Shown: one piece after another, positions 35,601 to 47,455 of the stretch
How the letters are laid out: each line of letters begins with the position of its first letter
Numbering within the stretch: position 1 is the stretch's first letter
NCBI GenBank assembly: GCA_017302835.1
Contig: JAFLCC010000002.1
Span: forward strand, 283,113-347,112
DNA length: 64,000 nt
Direction: 5' to 3'
From: Deltaproteobacteria bacterium
GTDB lineage: Bacteria; Bdellovibrionota; Bdellovibrionia; Bdellovibrionales; Bdellovibrionaceae
Made by a program: the position numbers and the translations under genes
Notes under the pieces: model-generated
What the model saw: the letters and a program-made list of their open reading frames with translations, nothing else
Told to the model about the DNA's origin: nothing
The model's database searches: none

Positions 35601-36780
35601 TCTTTTGAATGAAGATGGAAGTCAAAAGTTGCTGAGCAAAGGACAAGATATTACAGTTGCTGATTTGGAAACAATTCCGTTTGAGTTGTTGAGTTATATT
35701 CCCTTGGAAACTGAGTTAGAATTTCATGTTACCAAGATCGTTGATTCGGCCAGAAATCAATTGGATGCAGTGAAGATGGTATTCAATGAAAAAATAGATC
35801 GTCTCAGAAAAGGTGACGAATTGCCTCCTGGTGTTATTAAAATGGTTAAAGTTTATGTGGCCATTAAGAGAAAGCTTCAAGTGGGCGATAAATTTGCCGG
35901 GCGGCATGGAAACAAGGGCGTCGTGTCAAAGGTGTTACCAGTTGAGGACATGCCCTATTTGGCAGATGGTTCTCCTGTTGATATGGTATTAAACCCATTG
36001 GGTGTTCCTTCGCGGATGAATATAGGACAAATTTTAGAAGTTCATTTAGGATGGGCAGCCCATAGTTTGGGTAAGCAGCTATCAAAATATGTGGATAACT
36101 GGAATTTTGAAAAAGCAAAGAAGGAAATTAAAGATATTTATAATGACTCTGAGATTTCAACAAAAATTGATAAATCAGATGAAGCATCTCTTAAAAAAAT
36201 TGTTGGAACGTTAAAGAATGGAATTCATGTAGGTACTCCTGTGTTCGATGGAGCGAGTGAGGCGGATATAAAATCGCTTCTTAAAAAAGCAGAACTTCCA
36301 GATAGAGCTCAAACAATTCTTTTTGATGGTAGAACCGGAGAGCCTTTCAATAATCCTGTAACTGTAGGAATTATGTACATGCTTAAGTTACATCATTTAG
36401 TTGAAGAGAAAATTCATGCTCGTTCTATTGGTCCATACTCGTTAGTGTCTCAGCAGCCTCTTGGGGGTAAGGCCCAGTTTGGTGGCCAGAGACTTGGAGA
36501 GATGGAGGTTTGGGCTATTGAAGCTTATGGTGCTGCTTATTCATTGCAGGAGTTTTTGACAGTTAAATCTGATGATGTTGCTGGAAGAACTAGAATGTAT
36601 GAAAGCATTGTAAAGGGTGAAAACATTCTTGAGCCTGGCTTGCCAGAGTCATTTAATGTTTTGGTTAAAGAGCTTCAATCCTTAGCTTTAAATGTTCAAC
36701 TGGTGGAATCTGATATTTTGACAGATAAAGCTGAAGAAGAGCCTATGGAAGATAATATTAACAATGAACCTAAGCATTAA
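32605..36780 (+). CDS. rpoB: RNA polymerase beta subunit
   Basis: The ATG at 32605 follows GGGAGA at good spacing; a TTG four codons upstream is in frame but unnecessary. The product is about 1391 aa, slightly longer than E. coli (1342). The rifampicin-binding region (about 517-545) is wild-type in pattern ([17 protein letters not shown] and [11 protein letters not shown]). The catalytic loops [12 protein letters not shown] and [10 protein letters not shown] are intact. An insertion of coiled-coil character lies near 955-1000. It is co-transcribed with rpoC, 14 nt downstream. Confidence 0.99.
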   Translation: MDQTPIAASNVRIRKSFAKNKQLIDIPNLIELQKSSYEAFLQKNVDPDRRGILGLNGVFKGVFPVSDFNNTASLEFVSYTLEPAKYDVDECRQRGMTFASPIKVTLRLIVFDVDEESDAKSIRDVKEQEVYLGEIPLMTSNGSFIINGTERVVVSQLHRSPGVFFDHDGGKNNASGKLIYSARVIPYRGSWLDVEFDQKDLIHVRIDRRRKFPVTILLKALGYNTEQLLEYFYDLDEVSVIGGKLFRKLEIDRMSGQRALADILDPKTGEPIVRSGRRITRAIVKKIKEINLTELEVSPSDLEGKVLAKPLIDESTGEIIADANSELNSGFIKKAIEAGIDKFFLIFFDGLTVGPYLRNTLLVDKVNNKDEALVEIYKRLRPGEPPTLDASAAYFQKLFFDPETYDLSEVGRIKINHKFGISMEECPPSFRILTKNDILSTVKTMIDLKNGKGVVDDIDHLGNRRVRSVGELLENQYRIGLVRMERAIRERMSLQDVETMMPHDLVNAKPVNAVVKEFFGSSQLSQFMDQTNPLSEITHKRRLSALGPGGLTRDRAGFEVRDVHPTHYGRICPIETPEGPNIGLIASLATYARINNYGFIETPYRKVDAGKISPEITYMSALEEAGHLKAQATEDNLGTSVIQSQIVTVRRDGEYESVDKDKVSLIDVSPSQLVSIAASLIPFLEHDDANRALMGSNMQRQAVPLLRSRAPLVGTGVERLVARDSGTSVVATNDGIVEEIDAARIVVRRFAKGGELGANVDIYNLIKYQRTNQNTCFNQKPIVKLGDIVRKGDIIADGPSTELGELALGQNILVAFTPWMGYNFEDSILISERLLHEDTYTSIHIEEFECIARDTKLGKEEISRDIANVGEEALKDLDSSGIIRIGADVRPGYILVGKVTPKGETQLSPEEKLLRAIFGEKAGDVRDTSLRVPSGVYGTVIDAQVYSREGSERDERLSSIIEEKKKKLEKDLSVEINVIKNNAIEKLKSIIVGKKTTGVLLNEDGSQKLLSKGQDITVADLETIPFELLSYIPLETELEFHVTKIVDSARNQLDAVKMVFNEKIDRLRKGDELPPGVIKMVKVYVAIKRKLQVGDKFAGRHGNKGVVSKVLPVEDMPYLADGSPVDMVLNPLGVPSRMNIGQILEVHLGWAAHSLGKQLSKYVDNWNFEKAKKEIKDIYNDSEISTKIDKSDEASLKKIVGTLKNGIHVGTPVFDGASEADIKSLLKKAELPDRAQTILFDGRTGEPFNNPVTVGIMYMLKLHHLVEEKIHARSIGPYSLVSQQPLGGKAQFGGQRLGEMEVWAIEAYGAAYSLQEFLTVKSDDVAGRTRMYESIVKGENILEPGLPESFNVLVKELQSLALNVQLVESDILTDKAEEEPMEDNINNEPKH

Positions 36781-36794
36781 TAACGAGGTTTAAT

Positions 36795-39700
36795 TTGAGA
36801 GATTTATTAAATTTTTTTGACAAACCAAAAGATCCATTATCATTCGATTCCGTGAGAGTTTCCTTGGCTTCTCCTGAGATGATCCGTGAGTGGTCATTTG
36901 GTGAGGTAAAGAAACCTGAAACAATTAATTACCGTACTTTTAAACCAGAAAGAGATGGTTTGTTTTGTGCTAAAATATTCGGACCAATAAAGGACTACGA
37001 ATGTCTTTGTGGCAAGTACAAAAGAATGAAGTACCGAGGGGTAGTTTGTGAGAAATGTGGTGTTGAGGTTACTCAAACAAAAGTACGTCGAGAAAGACTT
37101 GGACACATTGAACTTGCAACGCCCGTAGCGCATATTTGGTTTTTGAGATCTCTTCCGTCAAGAATTGGTAATTTATTAAATTTGTCGTTAAAGGATGTGG
37201 AGAAGGTACTTTATTGCGAAGCCTATGTTGTTATAGATCCAATGGAAACAGCATTGATTGAGGGTCAGGTTTTGTCAGAAGAGGCTTATCAGGCTGCATT
37301 GAATGACTTTGGGCCAAATTTTAAATCTGGAATGGGCGGTGACGCTGTTCGGGATTTATTGAGAAAGATTGATCCGGAATATCTTTCTAAGAAATTAAGA
37401 ATGGAAGTCAAAGATACAAAATCAGAGGCCCAGATTAAGAAAATTTCGAAAAGATTAAAAGTTGTTGAGGCTTTCAAAAATTCTATAAATAAACCTGAAT
37501 GGATGATGCTTGACGCTCTCCCAGTGTTGCCTCCTGATCTAAGACCTTTGGTTCCTCTTGATGGAGGAAGATTTGCTACATCCGATCTGAATGATCTTTA
37601 TAGACGGGTTATAAATAGAAATAATCGACTAAGAAGACTTCAGGAGTTGAATGCGCCGGATATTATTATCAGAAATGAAAAAAGAATGTTGCAAGAAGCA
37701 GTAGATGCTCTCTTGGATAATGGAAGAAGGGGAAAAACTTTTACTGGTCCCAATAAGCGCCCTCTTAGATCTTTAAGTGATATGCTTAAAGGAAAGCAAG
37801 GTCGATTTAGACAAAATTTACTAGGAAAGCGAGTCGATTATTCTGGAAGGTCTGTTATTGTAGTTGGACCTAATTTAAAATTGCATCAGTGTGGTTTACC
37901 GAAAAAAATGGCCTTGGAGTTATTTAAGCCTTTTGTTTATAACAAACTTGAAGAGAAGGGTTTTGCAACAACGATAAAACAGGCTAAGAAATTAGTAGAT
38001 CAAGAAACTGTAGAAGTATGGGATATTTTGTCTGATGTTGTGAAAGAACATCCTGTTATGTTGAACAGGGCGCCTACTCTTCATAGATTAGGTATTCAAG
38101 CGTTTGAACCAGTTCTTCATGAGGGAAAGGCCATACAATTACATCCTTTGGTTTGTACGGCCTTCAATGCTGATTTTGATGGTGATCAAATGGCTGTTCA
38201 TGTTCCTTTGTCAGTTGAGGCTCAAGTTGAGGCGAGAGTTTTAATGATGTCAACGAACAACATCTTAAGTCCTGCCAATGGCAAACCGATAATTAATCCC
38301 TCGCAGGACGTTGTTTTGGGTTTGTACTGGTTAACAAGGATTCGTCCAGGGGCAAAAGGGACTGGAAAACTTTTCTCATCTGTAAAAGAAGCTCAATATG
38401 CTTACGAGACAGGAATGGTTGATTTACAGGCGTCTTGTAAAGTTAAAATTAAAGGAAAATTGGAAGAAGCATCAGTAGGGAGAGCTATATTGTCTGATAT
38501 CGTTCCCGATGAAGTTCCATTTTTTGAAGTTAATACGGTTATGAATAAAAAAACCATTGCGGCGTTGATTGATAAAACTTTTCGATTAGCAGGAGCGAAA
38601 GCTACATGTATCTTAGCTGATAAAATCATGGAACTTGGATTTAAACATTCTACTGCGGCAGGGATGTCTATTTGCATTGATGATATGGTCATACCTGAAA
38701 ATAAAAATAAAATGATTTTAGATGCTCAAAAGCAAGTTGAAGAAATTCAACATCAGTACGATGAAGGGTTGATAACTGACGGTGAACGGTATAATAAGGT
38801 TGTTGATATTTGGGCGCAGACTGGCGACAAGGTTGCCAAAGAAATGATGAACCAAATTGAAAAACAAAAGTTTTTAATTGATGGAAAAGAATTAATTGGC
38901 CCATCATTTAACTCTATTTTTATTATGGCTGACTCTGGGGCTAGGGGATCTGCAAATCAAATAAGACAGCTTGGTGGGATGAGGGGCCTCATGGCAAAAC
39001 CATCTGGGGAAATTATTGAGACTCCTATTACTGCTAATTTTCGTGAAGGTTTAACAGTTATTCAATATTTTATTTCTACCCATGGGGCGAGAAAAGGTTT
39101 AGCCGATACGGCATTAAAAACTGCGAATTCAGGTTATTTAACAAGAAGATTAGTTGATGTTGCTCAAGATGTTATTATTTCGGAAATAGATTGTGGAATT
39201 GAAGATGGTTTGGAAGTGACGCCTCTATTTGAGGGCGGTGAAATTATTCAACCTTTATCTGATAGAGTTTTAGGACGAACCGCTTTGTTTGATATTCTTG
39301 ACCCTCTTACAAGTAATATTATTGTTCGAGCAGGTGAAGAGATTGATGAACAGTCTGTAAAGTTGATAGACTCGGCTGGTGTAGAAAAAGTTAATATCAG
39401 ATCAACACTTACCTGTAAAACACAACGTGGTGTTTGTGTAAAATGTTACGGTCGTGATTTGGCTAGGGGTGCAACAGTAAACTTGGGTGAGACCGTTGGT
39501 ATTATAGCAGCTCAGTCGATAGGAGAACCGGGAACACAGTTAACAATGAGAACTTTTCACTTAGGAGGAGCCGCATCAAGATCTGTTGAGCAATCCGTTC
39601 ATACCTCAAGGTATGATGGTACTTTGAAATTGATAAATGTAAATACGGTAAATAACAGAAGCGGCAAGTTAACTGTCATGAATAGAAATGGTGAGGCTCT

Positions 39701-40913
39701 TGTTATCGATGAGACAGGTAGAGAAAAGGAAAGATTTAAATTAGTCTATGGTGCCATTTTAGGTTTTAAAGAAGGACAAAAAATTAACAAAGGTTCGGTT
39801 GTTGCTGAATGGGACCCCTACTCTAATCCCATTATTTCTGAGGTTTCAGCATTGGTTCAGTACCATGATATTGAAGAAGGTTCGACCATGCAAGAGCAGG
39901 TTGATGCTGTAACCGGTTTTGCAACAAAAGTAATTACCGAGTCAAAATCGTCAGATGTGAAGCCAACAGTTTATTTAATTGATAAAAATGGAAAACAATT
40001 AAATCTACCTGGTAGGGATATTCCAGCAAGATACATTATTCCTGTTGGAGCCCAGCTTTTAGTTACCGATGGTCAGGAAGTCCATTCTGGAGATGTTATT
40101 GCAAAAATTCACAGGGAAACATCTAAAACAAAAGATATCACGGGAGGTCTTCCTCGTGTAGCTGAATTGTTTGAAGCGAGAAAACCTAAGGAAGCTAGCA
40201 TTATCTCAGAGATAGATGGCTATGTAACCTTTGGAAAAGATGTTAAGGGAAAACAAAGGGTTATTGTTACTCCAGATGTAGGTGAGCAGAGAGAATATTT
40301 AATTCCAAAAGGGAAACATGTTGCAGTGAGAGAAGGCGAATATGTAAGAGCTGGTGAGCCTTTAATGGATGGTCCGACCAATCCTCATGATATTCTTGCT
40401 GTTTTGGGAGAGAAACAATTGTCTGCTTATTTAACAAATGAAATTCAAGAAGTTTACAGGCTTCAAGGTGTTAATATAAATGATAAACATATTGAGGTTA
40501 TAGTAAGACAAATGTTGAGAAAAGTAGAAATTGCTGATCCTGGTGATACTCGATTTTTAAGTGGTGAACAAGTTGAAAAATTTTCACTATATCTTGAGAA
40601 TCAGAGAGTTTTACAAGATGGTGGTGCTCAAGCCAGCATGAAACCTTTATTGTTAGGTATTACAAAGGTTTCTCTGAGTACAGAAAGTTGGATCTCAGCT
40701 GCTTCTTTCCAGGAAACAACAAAAGTGTTAACTGATGCGGCTATTAATTCAAAAACTGATAATCTTAGAGGGCTGAAAGAAAATATTATTATGGGCAGAT
40801 TAATTCCTGCCGGAACAGGTTTAACGTCTTATAAAAAATGGAAAGTTATTATTAAAGAAGATGAAGAAATGATGATGGAAGCTTCACTTCCTGGGATGAG
40901 CGTGAACAGATAA
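36795..40913 (+). CDS. rpoC: RNA polymerase beta' subunit
   Basis: A TTG start at 36795, 5 nt after GAGGT, gives a 1372-aa product. The N-terminal zinc ribbon ([20 protein letters not shown] near 70-90) and the catalytic Mg motif [12 protein letters not shown] (about 458-469) are intact. So are the bridge-helix region and the second zinc site ([13 protein letters not shown] near 876-888). The C-terminus is typical of proteobacterial-style beta' without the largest E. coli insertions. Confidence 0.99.
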   Translation: MRDLLNFFDKPKDPLSFDSVRVSLASPEMIREWSFGEVKKPETINYRTFKPERDGLFCAKIFGPIKDYECLCGKYKRMKYRGVVCEKCGVEVTQTKVRRERLGHIELATPVAHIWFLRSLPSRIGNLLNLSLKDVEKVLYCEAYVVIDPMETALIEGQVLSEEAYQAALNDFGPNFKSGMGGDAVRDLLRKIDPEYLSKKLRMEVKDTKSEAQIKKISKRLKVVEAFKNSINKPEWMMLDALPVLPPDLRPLVPLDGGRFATSDLNDLYRRVINRNNRLRRLQELNAPDIIIRNEKRMLQEAVDALLDNGRRGKTFTGPNKRPLRSLSDMLKGKQGRFRQNLLGKRVDYSGRSVIVVGPNLKLHQCGLPKKMALELFKPFVYNKLEEKGFATTIKQAKKLVDQETVEVWDILSDVVKEHPVMLNRAPTLHRLGIQAFEPVLHEGKAIQLHPLVCTAFNADFDGDQMAVHVPLSVEAQVEARVLMMSTNNILSPANGKPIINPSQDVVLGLYWLTRIRPGAKGTGKLFSSVKEAQYAYETGMVDLQASCKVKIKGKLEEASVGRAILSDIVPDEVPFFEVNTVMNKKTIAALIDKTFRLAGAKATCILADKIMELGFKHSTAAGMSICIDDMVIPENKNKMILDAQKQVEEIQHQYDEGLITDGERYNKVVDIWAQTGDKVAKEMMNQIEKQKFLIDGKELIGPSFNSIFIMADSGARGSANQIRQLGGMRGLMAKPSGEIIETPITANFREGLTVIQYFISTHGARKGLADTALKTANSGYLTRRLVDVAQDVIISEIDCGIEDGLEVTPLFEGGEIIQPLSDRVLGRTALFDILDPLTSNIIVRAGEEIDEQSVKLIDSAGVEKVNIRSTLTCKTQRGVCVKCYGRDLARGATVNLGETVGIIAAQSIGEPGTQLTMRTFHLGGAASRSVEQSVHTSRYDGTLKLINVNTVNNRSGKLTVMNRNGEALVIDETGREKERFKLVYGAILGFKEGQKINKGSVVAEWDPYSNPIISEVSALVQYHDIEEGSTMQEQVDAVTGFATKVITESKSSDVKPTVYLIDKNGKQLNLPGRDIPARYIIPVGAQLLVTDGQEVHSGDVIAKIHRETSKTKDITGGLPRVAELFEARKPKEASIISEIDGYVTFGKDVKGKQRVIVTPDVGEQREYLIPKGKHVAVREGEYVRAGEPLMDGPTNPHDILAVLGEKQLSAYLTNEIQEVYRLQGVNINDKHIEVIVRQMLRKVEIADPGDTRFLSGEQVEKFSLYLENQRVLQDGGAQASMKPLLLGITKVSLSTESWISAASFQETTKVLTDAAINSKTDNLRGLKENIIMGRLIPAGTGLTSYKKWKVIIKEDEEMMMEASLPGMSVNR

Positions 40914-40916
40914 ATA

Positions 40917-40966
40917 AAATAGCTTGACGTTGGATTGATCGTTGTATTAAAAGCTTTAAGCTATTT
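40917..40966 (+). promoter_or_regulatory. Dyad and putative promoter before rpsL
   Basis: AAATAGCTT (40917-40925) and AAGCTATTT (40958-40966) form a perfect 9-bp inverted repeat with a 32-nt centre. A promoter candidate, TTGACG (40924-40929), and an AT-rich -10 near 40945-40952 fall inside. The overlap with the promoter suggests either an operator or a leader hairpin for the str operon. Confidence 0.4.
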
Positions 40967-40998
40967 GTGTAAAAATAAGGAAATTTTAAGGAGAATTT

Positions 40999-41373
40999 GT
41001 GCCTACTATTAACCAACTTATAAAAAAAGAGAGATCATCTCAAAAAAATCAAACTAAGTCTCCTGCGTTGACGTCGTGTCCTCAAAAAAGGGGAGTTTGC
41101 ACAAGAGTGTACACAACAACTCCCAAAAAACCAAATTCGGCATTAAGAAAAGTGGCAAAGGTTAGGCTTTCAAATGGTTTTGAAGTTATCTCTTATATTC
41201 CAGGCATAGGACATAACTTACAAGAACACTCAGTTGTTCTCATTAGAGGTGGAAGAGTAAAAGACTTGCCAGGTGTTAGATATCATATCGTTCGTGGAGT
41301 TCTAGATCTTCAAGGTGTAAATGGTAGATTGAGAAGTAGATCAAAATATGGAACAAAAAGACCTAAAAAGTAA
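40999..41373 (+). CDS. rpsL: 30S ribosomal protein S12
   Basis: This 124-aa decoding-centre protein starts at GTG after AAGGAG. The streptomycin-relevant loops [12 protein letters not shown] and [12 protein letters not shown] are wild-type in pattern. First gene of the str operon. Confidence 0.99.
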   Translation: MPTINQLIKKERSSQKNQTKSPALTSCPQKRGVCTRVYTTTPKKPNSALRKVAKVRLSNGFEVISYIPGIGHNLQEHSVVLIRGGRVKDLPGVRYHIVRGVLDLQGVNGRLRSRSKYGTKRPKK

Positions 41374-41391
41374 TTTTTAAAGGAAAATTTA

Positions 41392-41865
41392 ATGTCACGC
41401 AGAAAAAAAACCTTCAAAAGAGAAATCATACCAGATCCTGTATACAAGGATCTAGTGTTTGCCAAATTTATCAATAAAATGACAATTCAGGGTAAGAAGG
41501 CTACCGCTCAAAAGTTATTTTATGGAGCTTTATCTGAACTCGAAGGAAAAGTTCCAAATGAAGAATCGATAAATGTTTTAAAAAAAGCCATTGAAAATAC
41601 CAAGCCGTCTATAGAAGTTAGATCAAGACGGGTGGGTGGCGCAACTTATCAAGTTCCTGTAGATGTTAGGCCGACGAGAAGATTATCATTAGCTATGAAG
41701 TGGTTGATAGAGTACTCTCGTAGTAGGGGAGAGAAGGATTTTTCTAAGCGACTGGCTGGAGAGATATTAGATGCCTTTAATAATAAAGGTAACTCTGTTA
41801 AGAAAAAAGAAGATGTTCATAGAATGGCTGAAGCTAACAAAGCTTTCTCTCATTATAATTGGTAA
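41392..41865 (+). CDS. rpsG: 30S ribosomal protein S7
   Basis: This 157-aa primary 16S-binding protein organises the 30S head. Conserved RSRRVGGATYQVPVDVRP near 76-93 is present. It starts 18 nt after rpsL and 5 nt separate it from fusA. S7 commonly autoregulates the str operon. Confidence 0.99.
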   Translation: MSRRKKTFKREIIPDPVYKDLVFAKFINKMTIQGKKATAQKLFYGALSELEGKVPNEESINVLKKAIENTKPSIEVRSRRVGGATYQVPVDVRPTRRLSLAMKWLIEYSRSRGEKDFSKRLAGEILDAFNNKGNSVKKKEDVHRMAEANKAFSHYNW

Positions 41866-41870
41866 ACTAG

Positions 41871-43973
41871 ATGTCGGCCAAAGAGCCTAATAAGGTCAGT
41901 GATTTAGCATATACACGAAATATTGGTATCGCTGCCCATATCGATGCTGGAAAAACAACTACTTCTGAAAGAATATTATTCTATTCTGGCAAGAGTCATA
42001 AAATTGGTGAGGTTCACGAAGGTAATACGGCTATGGACTGGATGGTCCAAGAGCAAGAGAGAGGTATTACAATAACCTCCGCTTCAACGACTCTGTTTTG
42101 GAATGATTATCGTATAAATTTAATTGATACCCCTGGACATGTTGATTTTACAATTGAGGTTGAAAGATCACTAAGGGTGCTTGATGGAGCAATTGCGGTA
42201 TTTGATGCTGTGAGCGGTGTGGAGCCCCAATCGGAGACGGTTTGGAGGCAGGCCAACAAATTTAAAGTTCCTAGAATTTGTTTCATAAACAAGATGGATA
42301 GAGTTGGGGCAAATTTTTTTGAATCAGTTTCCTCTATAAAATTAAAATTAAATGCTAATCCGATAATTCTACAAATTCCTTATGGGCTTGAGGATAATTT
42401 TAAAGGTGTAATTGATCTTATTGAAATGAAGCTGCATCTCTGGGGGGAAGAATCTAAGTTTGGAGATTCTTACATAACTTCTGATATTCCTGAAGAGAAT
42501 ATCAAAGAGGTTATCGAATATAGAAAAAAAATAGTTGAAAGTATTGTTGAATTAGATGATGACCTTGTCGATTTATTTCTAAAGGGTGAGGAAATTAGTG
42601 TTTTAAGTTTAAAAAAATCTCTTAGAAAATCTGTAGTAAATCTAAAAGCCTTTCCTGTTTTTTGTGGGTCTGCTTTTAAGAATAAGGGCATTCAGCCGCT
42701 TTTAGATGCTGTCATTGACTACTTGCCTTCTCCTATCGATAAGTTATTTCTAACGGCAACTGATTATAGAAACGAGCTTCCGGTTGAGTTTAAAGTTAAC
42801 TTCGAGGATCCTTTTGTTGGCCTTGCATTTAAAATTGCAAATGACCCTTTTTCTGGAAATTTAACCTATGTTAGGGCATATTCTGGAACTTTAAAAGTGG
42901 GAGATGTGCTTTTAAATCCAAGAGTAAACAAAAAAGAAAAAATTCAAAAAATATTAAAAATGCATGCTAATCATCGTGAAGAAGTGGTGGACCTTAAAGC
43001 TGGAGATATAGGTGCTGTTATTGGTTTAAAGTTCACTGGCACAGGGGACAGCCTGTGTAATGAAAAACGATTAATCATTCTAGAATCAATAAAGAGTCCA
43101 GAGCCTGTAATTTCAGTCGTAGTTGAGGCTAAATCTTCTGCGGATCAAGTAAAAATGATTCAGTCATTAGAAAAGTTAGAGAAAGAAGATCCATCTTGTA
43201 AAGTCAAAACCGATCCAGAAACCGGACAAATTTTACTTTTTGGTATGGGTGAATTGCATTTAGAAATTCTATTGGATCGATTGAACAGAGAGTTTAAAAT
43301 TAATGCAAACAAAGGAAAGCCTCAGGTTTCATACAGGGAGACTATTTCAACTTCTGTTGAGATTCTGGAATCATTTGAAAAAAATATTGCAGGTGAAGAT
43401 CATTTTGCGAAAGTTAAAATTTTTGTTGAATCAATTCCAGTTGAAAAGGGTATTGAGTTTAAAAATAATGTATCTCTAAATAATGAATTTAATACATTGA
43501 TGTTAAAAGCTGTTGAGAATGGATTTAGAGAAAGTGCTGAGGTTGGTGCGCTAGCTGGATTTTCCATGCTCGGAGTAAGGGCAACTTTATTGAGTGTAGA
43601 ATACAATAAAGAAAGTATTTCTGAAATTGCTTTTAAAGCGGCAACAATGGTTGGATTTAAAGAAGCATTAAAGCGATGTAAGTGTGAAATTTTGGAACCT
43701 ATTTTTAAACTGGAAGTAATTTGTCCAGAGGATTTTTTAGGAAGCATAGTGTCTGATTTAAATTCTAGAAGAGGTAAAATAACATTAATTGAGTCAAAAG
43801 GCGCGTTGGGGCAAGTGATTAATGCTGAAGTGCCTTTGGGGCAACTGTTTGGATATGCTACAGATGTGAGAAGTCTTAGTCAGGGGCGTGCAACTTTTTC
43901 AATGGAATTTCTTAATTATTTAAGAGTGCCCCCTAAAACCTGTATGGAATTATTAAATTCAATGGGTAGATAA
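41871..43973 (+). CDS. fusA: Elongation factor G
   Basis: This 700-aa translocase GTPase has G1 [10 protein letters not shown] (about 21-30), G3 DTPGHVD (about 85-91), G4 NKMD (about 139-142) and all five domains in normal order, ending in the RATFSMEF region of domain V. The length is standard. It closes the str operon; tuf does not follow here but lies 14 kb upstream. Confidence 0.99.
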   Translation: MSAKEPNKVSDLAYTRNIGIAAHIDAGKTTTSERILFYSGKSHKIGEVHEGNTAMDWMVQEQERGITITSASTTLFWNDYRINLIDTPGHVDFTIEVERSLRVLDGAIAVFDAVSGVEPQSETVWRQANKFKVPRICFINKMDRVGANFFESVSSIKLKLNANPIILQIPYGLEDNFKGVIDLIEMKLHLWGEESKFGDSYITSDIPEENIKEVIEYRKKIVESIVELDDDLVDLFLKGEEISVLSLKKSLRKSVVNLKAFPVFCGSAFKNKGIQPLLDAVIDYLPSPIDKLFLTATDYRNELPVEFKVNFEDPFVGLAFKIANDPFSGNLTYVRAYSGTLKVGDVLLNPRVNKKEKIQKILKMHANHREEVVDLKAGDIGAVIGLKFTGTGDSLCNEKRLIILESIKSPEPVISVVVEAKSSADQVKMIQSLEKLEKEDPSCKVKTDPETGQILLFGMGELHLEILLDRLNREFKINANKGKPQVSYRETISTSVEILESFEKNIAGEDHFAKVKIFVESIPVEKGIEFKNNVSLNNEFNTLMLKAVENGFRESAEVGALAGFSMLGVRATLLSVEYNKESISEIAFKAATMVGFKEALKRCKCEILEPIFKLEVICPEDFLGSIVSDLNSRRGKITLIESKGALGQVINAEVPLGQLFGYATDVRSLSQGRATFSMEFLNYLRVPPKTCMELLNSMGR

Positions 43974-43981
43974 AAAAACAT

Positions 43982-44010
43982 TTGACATCTCTAACTATTT
44001 TGTAAATATT
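43982..44010 (+). promoter_or_regulatory. Putative S10-operon promoter
   Basis: A consensus TTGACA (43982-43987) is followed after 17 nt by AATATT (44005-44010), inside an AT-rich 140-nt gap between fusA and rpsJ. This would start the long S10-spc-alpha transcript. Confidence 0.55.
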
Positions 44011-44113
44011 CACACATCTCAATAAAAGAAGCTTACAGAAAGCTCCCCCCTATCTAAAATTTGGGAAAAAAGCTTTTGATGTGGCAATAACTAAAGAGAA
44101 AACAGAGAAATAT

Positions 44114-44431
44114 ATGCAAAGTCAAAAAATTCGAATTCGTCTAAAGGCGTTTGATCATAAGTTATTAGATCAATCCACAAAAGAAATAGTTGATACAGCC
44201 AGAAGGACTGGTGCGAAGGTAGCTGGGCCGATACCCTTGCCGACTAGAATTAACAGATATACGGTTTTAAGATCTCCGCATGTCGATAAGAAATCGAGAG
44301 AGCAGTTTGAAATAAGAACTCATAAGAGAATGCTTGATATTCTAGAGCCCACTCAGCAAACAATTGATCAGCTTATGAAGTTGGACTTGTCTGCTGGTGT
44401 TGACGTTGAAATTAAATTATCTGCTAAATAA
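44114..44431 (+). CDS. rpsJ: 30S ribosomal protein S10
   Basis: This 105-aa protein begins the S10 operon and also serves as NusE in antitermination. The ATG at 44114 gives the conserved [20 protein letters not shown] at 44081 in frame would add 11 residues not seen in the family. Neither start has a strong ribosome site, so the choice rests on the family. Confidence 0.96.
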   Translation: MQSQKIRIRLKAFDHKLLDQSTKEIVDTARRTGAKVAGPIPLPTRINRYTVLRSPHVDKKSREQFEIRTHKRMLDILEPTQQTIDQLMKLDLSAGVDVEIKLSAK

Positions 44432-44439
44432 GGTGCAAA

Positions 44440-45084
44440 ATGACAGAATCTAATCAAATTAAATTAAGTTCGCTTTATGTATTCAAAGAGGGCATGTCTA
44501 CTTACTTTGACGACAACGGTGCGGCTATTCCTGTTACGGTATTAAGATATTCTCCTTGGGTTGTATCTCAGATAAAAACTAAAGAGAATGATGGATATGA
44601 AGCTCTTCAAATCTCTTGTGAGCCTAAAAAAGTTAAAAACTCTAATAAATCGGAAATTGGTCATAGTAAAAAAATTGGACAAGAGGTTGGTTTTAGATAT
44701 GTAAAAGAGGTTAGAGGGAGTTTTGACCAAAATGCCGTTCTTGGGGCAGTTGTATCAATTGAATCTTTAGTAAAGGGTGATCTGATTAAGGTTACCGCAA
44801 AGTCAAAGGGACATGGGTTTGTTGGTTCTGTGAGAAGGTGGAGTTTTGCTGGTGGGCCAGCATCTCATGGGTCGAAATTTCATAGACAGCCTGGTTCAAG
44901 TGGTAATAGAACTTGGCCTGGAAGAGTAATGCCAGGTAAAAAATTTCCAGGTCATTGGGGGGATGAGACTGTAACTGTTAAGAATTTAAAAGTTTTTGAT
45001 GTAATCCCTGCAGAGAATGTGCTTATCGTGAGGGGCTCGGTTCCAGGGGCCAGAAATTCTTTGGTAAGATTGGTGAAGGTGTAG
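44440..45084 (+). CDS. rplC: 50S ribosomal protein L3
   Basis: This 214-aa early-assembly protein contacts the peptidyl-transferase region. Conserved KGHGFVGSVRRWSFAGGPAS and the glutamine-containing FHRQPGSSG loop (the Gln methylated in E. coli) are present. 8 nt after rpsJ. Confidence 0.98.
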   Translation: MTESNQIKLSSLYVFKEGMSTYFDDNGAAIPVTVLRYSPWVVSQIKTKENDGYEALQISCEPKKVKNSNKSEIGHSKKIGQEVGFRYVKEVRGSFDQNAVLGAVVSIESLVKGDLIKVTAKSKGHGFVGSVRRWSFAGGPASHGSKFHRQPGSSGNRTWPGRVMPGKKFPGHWGDETVTVKNLKVFDVIPAENVLIVRGSVPGARNSLVRLVKV

Positions 45085-45086
45085 TT

Positions 45087-45713
45087 ATGGCAGTTTTAGA
45101 CGTGGTAAATATGGACAATATAAAAGTGAGTTCGGTTGAATTGCCAGATTCGATTGTTCAGGGTGAGGTTGATCAATCATTGCTTCATTCTATTGTTAAA
45201 TGGCAATTGGCTTCTCGAAGGCAAGGAACGCATATGACTAAAACAAAGGGTTTGGTCAGTGGTGGAGGCAAAAAGCCATTTAAGCAGAAAGGTACTGGAA
45301 ATGCAAGGCAGGGATCGACAAGGTCTCCTCTTATGCCAGGTGGTGGAACTGTTTTTGGTCCTCAGCCGAGAGACTATTCTTATGTTGTTCCGAAAAAAAT
45401 GAGAAGAGCGGGGTTAAGAATGGCGCTCACTCATCTTATAAAAAATAATAAGTTTATAGTTTTGGATGATTTAAAATCAGATGGAAAAACTAAATCATTT
45501 TTAAATAATCTCAAAAAGTTGGGCTTGGAAAAGGCAGTAGTTACGGATTCAAGTTCAAATGAACTGATTTTAAGAGCAAGCAGAAATCTAGAAAAATATG
45601 TATTTATTCCTACTGTGGGCCTAAATGTTTATGATTTACTTAAATATGACGCATTAATTTGTACAAAAAGTTCAATTAAGGGGCTTGTTGAAAGAGTTGA
45701 GGTGGTTTCTTGA
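45087..45713 (+). CDS. rplD: 50S ribosomal protein L4
   Basis: This 208-aa protein lines the peptide exit tunnel with its long loop (GGGKKPFKQKGTGNARQGS near 57-75). In E. coli L4 represses the S10 operon; no equivalent leader was identified. It overlaps rplW by 4 nt. Confidence 0.98.
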   Translation: MAVLDVVNMDNIKVSSVELPDSIVQGEVDQSLLHSIVKWQLASRRQGTHMTKTKGLVSGGGKKPFKQKGTGNARQGSTRSPLMPGGGTVFGPQPRDYSYVVPKKMRRAGLRMALTHLIKNNKFIVLDDLKSDGKTKSFLNNLKKLGLEKAVVTDSSSNELILRASRNLEKYVFIPTVGLNVYDLLKYDALICTKSSIKGLVERVEVVS

Positions 45714-45988
45714 AAAATTTAGATTTATTCCCTTTGATAACGGAAAAAGCAGCTTTGAATGCAGAGGCTGGTACTTACGTATTCAAGTCAAAGTGTGATT
45801 GTGATAAGCTTGAAATTAAATCTTTTGTTGAAAAACGATTCTCTGTGAAGGTTGTATCTGTAAGAACTTCTATTTTTTCAAGAGCGCAAAAAAATAAAAA
45901 AAATGGAAAACTAATTAAGAGTTATTTTAAAAAAGTGTACGTTAAACTTGGTAAGGGGATGAAGATTCCTCTTTTTGAAGGTGTGTAG
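45710..45988 (+). CDS. rplW: 50S ribosomal protein L23
   Basis: This 92-aa protein sits at the tunnel exit where trigger factor and SRP dock. It starts with TTG overlapping the rplD stop (TTGA), with TTGAGGTGG just upstream. The family motif PLITEKAAL is near the N-terminus. Confidence 0.97.
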   Translation: MKNLDLFPLITEKAALNAEAGTYVFKSKCDCDKLEIKSFVEKRFSVKVVSVRTSIFSRAQKNKKNGKLIKSYFKKVYVKLGKGMKIPLFEGV

Positions 45989-45991
45989 AAT

Positions 45992-46810
45992 ATGGGAATA
46001 AAGATATTTAATCCAACATCTGATGGTCGTAGGGGAATGACAGGGTATGATTTTTCTGAAATTACAAAAAGTGAACCAGAAAAATCTTTAACGATTAAGT
46101 TGAAGAAGCATAGCGCAAGAAACAACTATGGCCGAATAACAATGAGGCATGTTGGTGGTGGTCATAAAAAGTTGTACAGAATTATTGATTTTAAAAGAGA
46201 AAAAATAGATGTACCTGCAGTAGTAAAATCGATAGAATATGATCCATACAGAACGAGTAGAATTGCCTTGCTCCATTATCTAGATGGAGCAAAATCGTAT
46301 ATTCTTTGTCCCATTGGTCTTAATGTTGGGGACTCTGTCACTTCAAGTGATAAAGCTGATATAAAACCAGGAAATTCATTACCACTCAAATATATTCCGG
46401 TCGGAACTATTATACATAACATTGAGTTAAGACCAGGAAAGGGTGGGCAAATTTGTCGAGGTGCTGGTGCCAGCGCTGTATTAGTTGCTAAGGAAGAGAA
46501 ATATTGTCAAGTAAGGATGCCATCTGGTGAAGTTAAGCAAGTATTATCTTCAAATAGGGCCAGCATTGGTCAAGTGGGAAACACAGATAATGAAAACATT
46601 AATCTTGGTAAGGCTGGCAGATCTCGATGGAGAGGTATTAGGCCATCAGTTAGAGGGATGGCTATGAATCCGGTTGATCATCCTTTGGGGGGCGGAGAAG
46701 GCGTTGGTAAAGGACATCATCCAGTTACTCCATGGGGGCAGCAGTGTAAAGGATTCAAAACAAGAAACTCAAAACGTACAGATTACTCTATAGTAAAGCG
46801 ACGAAAGTAG
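45992..46810 (+). CDS. rplB: 50S ribosomal protein L2
   Basis: This 272-aa protein supports subunit joining and peptidyl transfer. The catalytic-region loop [16 protein letters not shown] (about 223-238), with the essential histidine, is intact. 3 nt after rplW. Confidence 0.99.
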   Translation: MGIKIFNPTSDGRRGMTGYDFSEITKSEPEKSLTIKLKKHSARNNYGRITMRHVGGGHKKLYRIIDFKREKIDVPAVVKSIEYDPYRTSRIALLHYLDGAKSYILCPIGLNVGDSVTSSDKADIKPGNSLPLKYIPVGTIIHNIELRPGKGGQICRGAGASAVLVAKEEKYCQVRMPSGEVKQVLSSNRASIGQVGNTDNENINLGKAGRSRWRGIRPSVRGMAMNPVDHPLGGGEGVGKGHHPVTPWGQQCKGFKTRNSKRTDYSIVKRRK

Positions 46811-46817
46811 GCAAAAA

Positions 46818-47111
46818 ATGGGTAGGTCATTAAAAAAGGGTCCATTTGTGGATCATCATTTGTTAAGTAAAATTAATAATGCAATTGAAAAAAATGATAA
46901 AAAAGTTATTAAAACTTGGTCAAGACGATCTACAATTTTGCCAGATTGTATTGGGCTTACGTTTGCGGTTCATAACGGAAAAAAATTTGTCCCATTGTAT
47001 GTGACTGAAAACATGATTGGCCATAAATTTGGTGAGTTTGCACCAACAAGAACATTTAACGGACACGCAGAGAAAAAAGCGCAAGCAGCTCCGGCGTCAG
47101 TGAAAAAATAG
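46818..47111 (+). CDS. rpsS: 30S ribosomal protein S19
   Basis: This 97-aa head protein starts [12 protein letters not shown]; conserved [14 protein letters not shown] is near the end. 7 nt after rplB. Confidence 0.98.
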   Translation: MGRSLKKGPFVDHHLLSKINNAIEKNDKKVIKTWSRRSTILPDCIGLTFAVHNGKKFVPLYVTENMIGHKFGEFAPTRTFNGHAEKKAQAAPASVKK

Positions 47112-47121
47112 GAAGTTTATT

Positions 47122-47454
47122 ATGGAAGCTAAAGCATCATTAAAATATGCAAGAGTTGGATGTCAAAAAGCAAGATTGGTTGCTAACGTTGTTAGGGGAA
47201 AAAAGGTGGATCTGGCTTTGAAAACTTTAAATTTTATGGACCAAAAATCAGCTGAATTGTTTAGAAAATTAATTGAGTCTGCGGTCGCAAATGCTGAATT
47301 TAAAAAACTTATGGATATTGATAGATTATTTGTGAAATCTATTTATGTTGATCAAGGACCAAGTCTAAAACGTTTTAGACCAAGAGCGCAAGGCAGGGCG
47401 TTTGGAGTAAAGAAGAAAACTAGTCATCTAAACGTTGTATTAGAGGAGAAATAA
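47122..47454 (+). CDS. rplV: 50S ribosomal protein L22
   Basis: This 110-aa protein reaches into the exit tunnel with its beta-hairpin ([14 protein letters not shown] near 84-97), the site where macrolide resistance changes can occur; the pattern here is normal. Confidence 0.98.
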   Translation: MEAKASLKYARVGCQKARLVANVVRGKKVDLALKTLNFMDQKSAELFRKLIESAVANAEFKKLMDIDRLFVKSIYVDQGPSLKRFRPRAQGRAFGVKKKTSHLNVVLEEK

Positions 47455-47455
47455 A

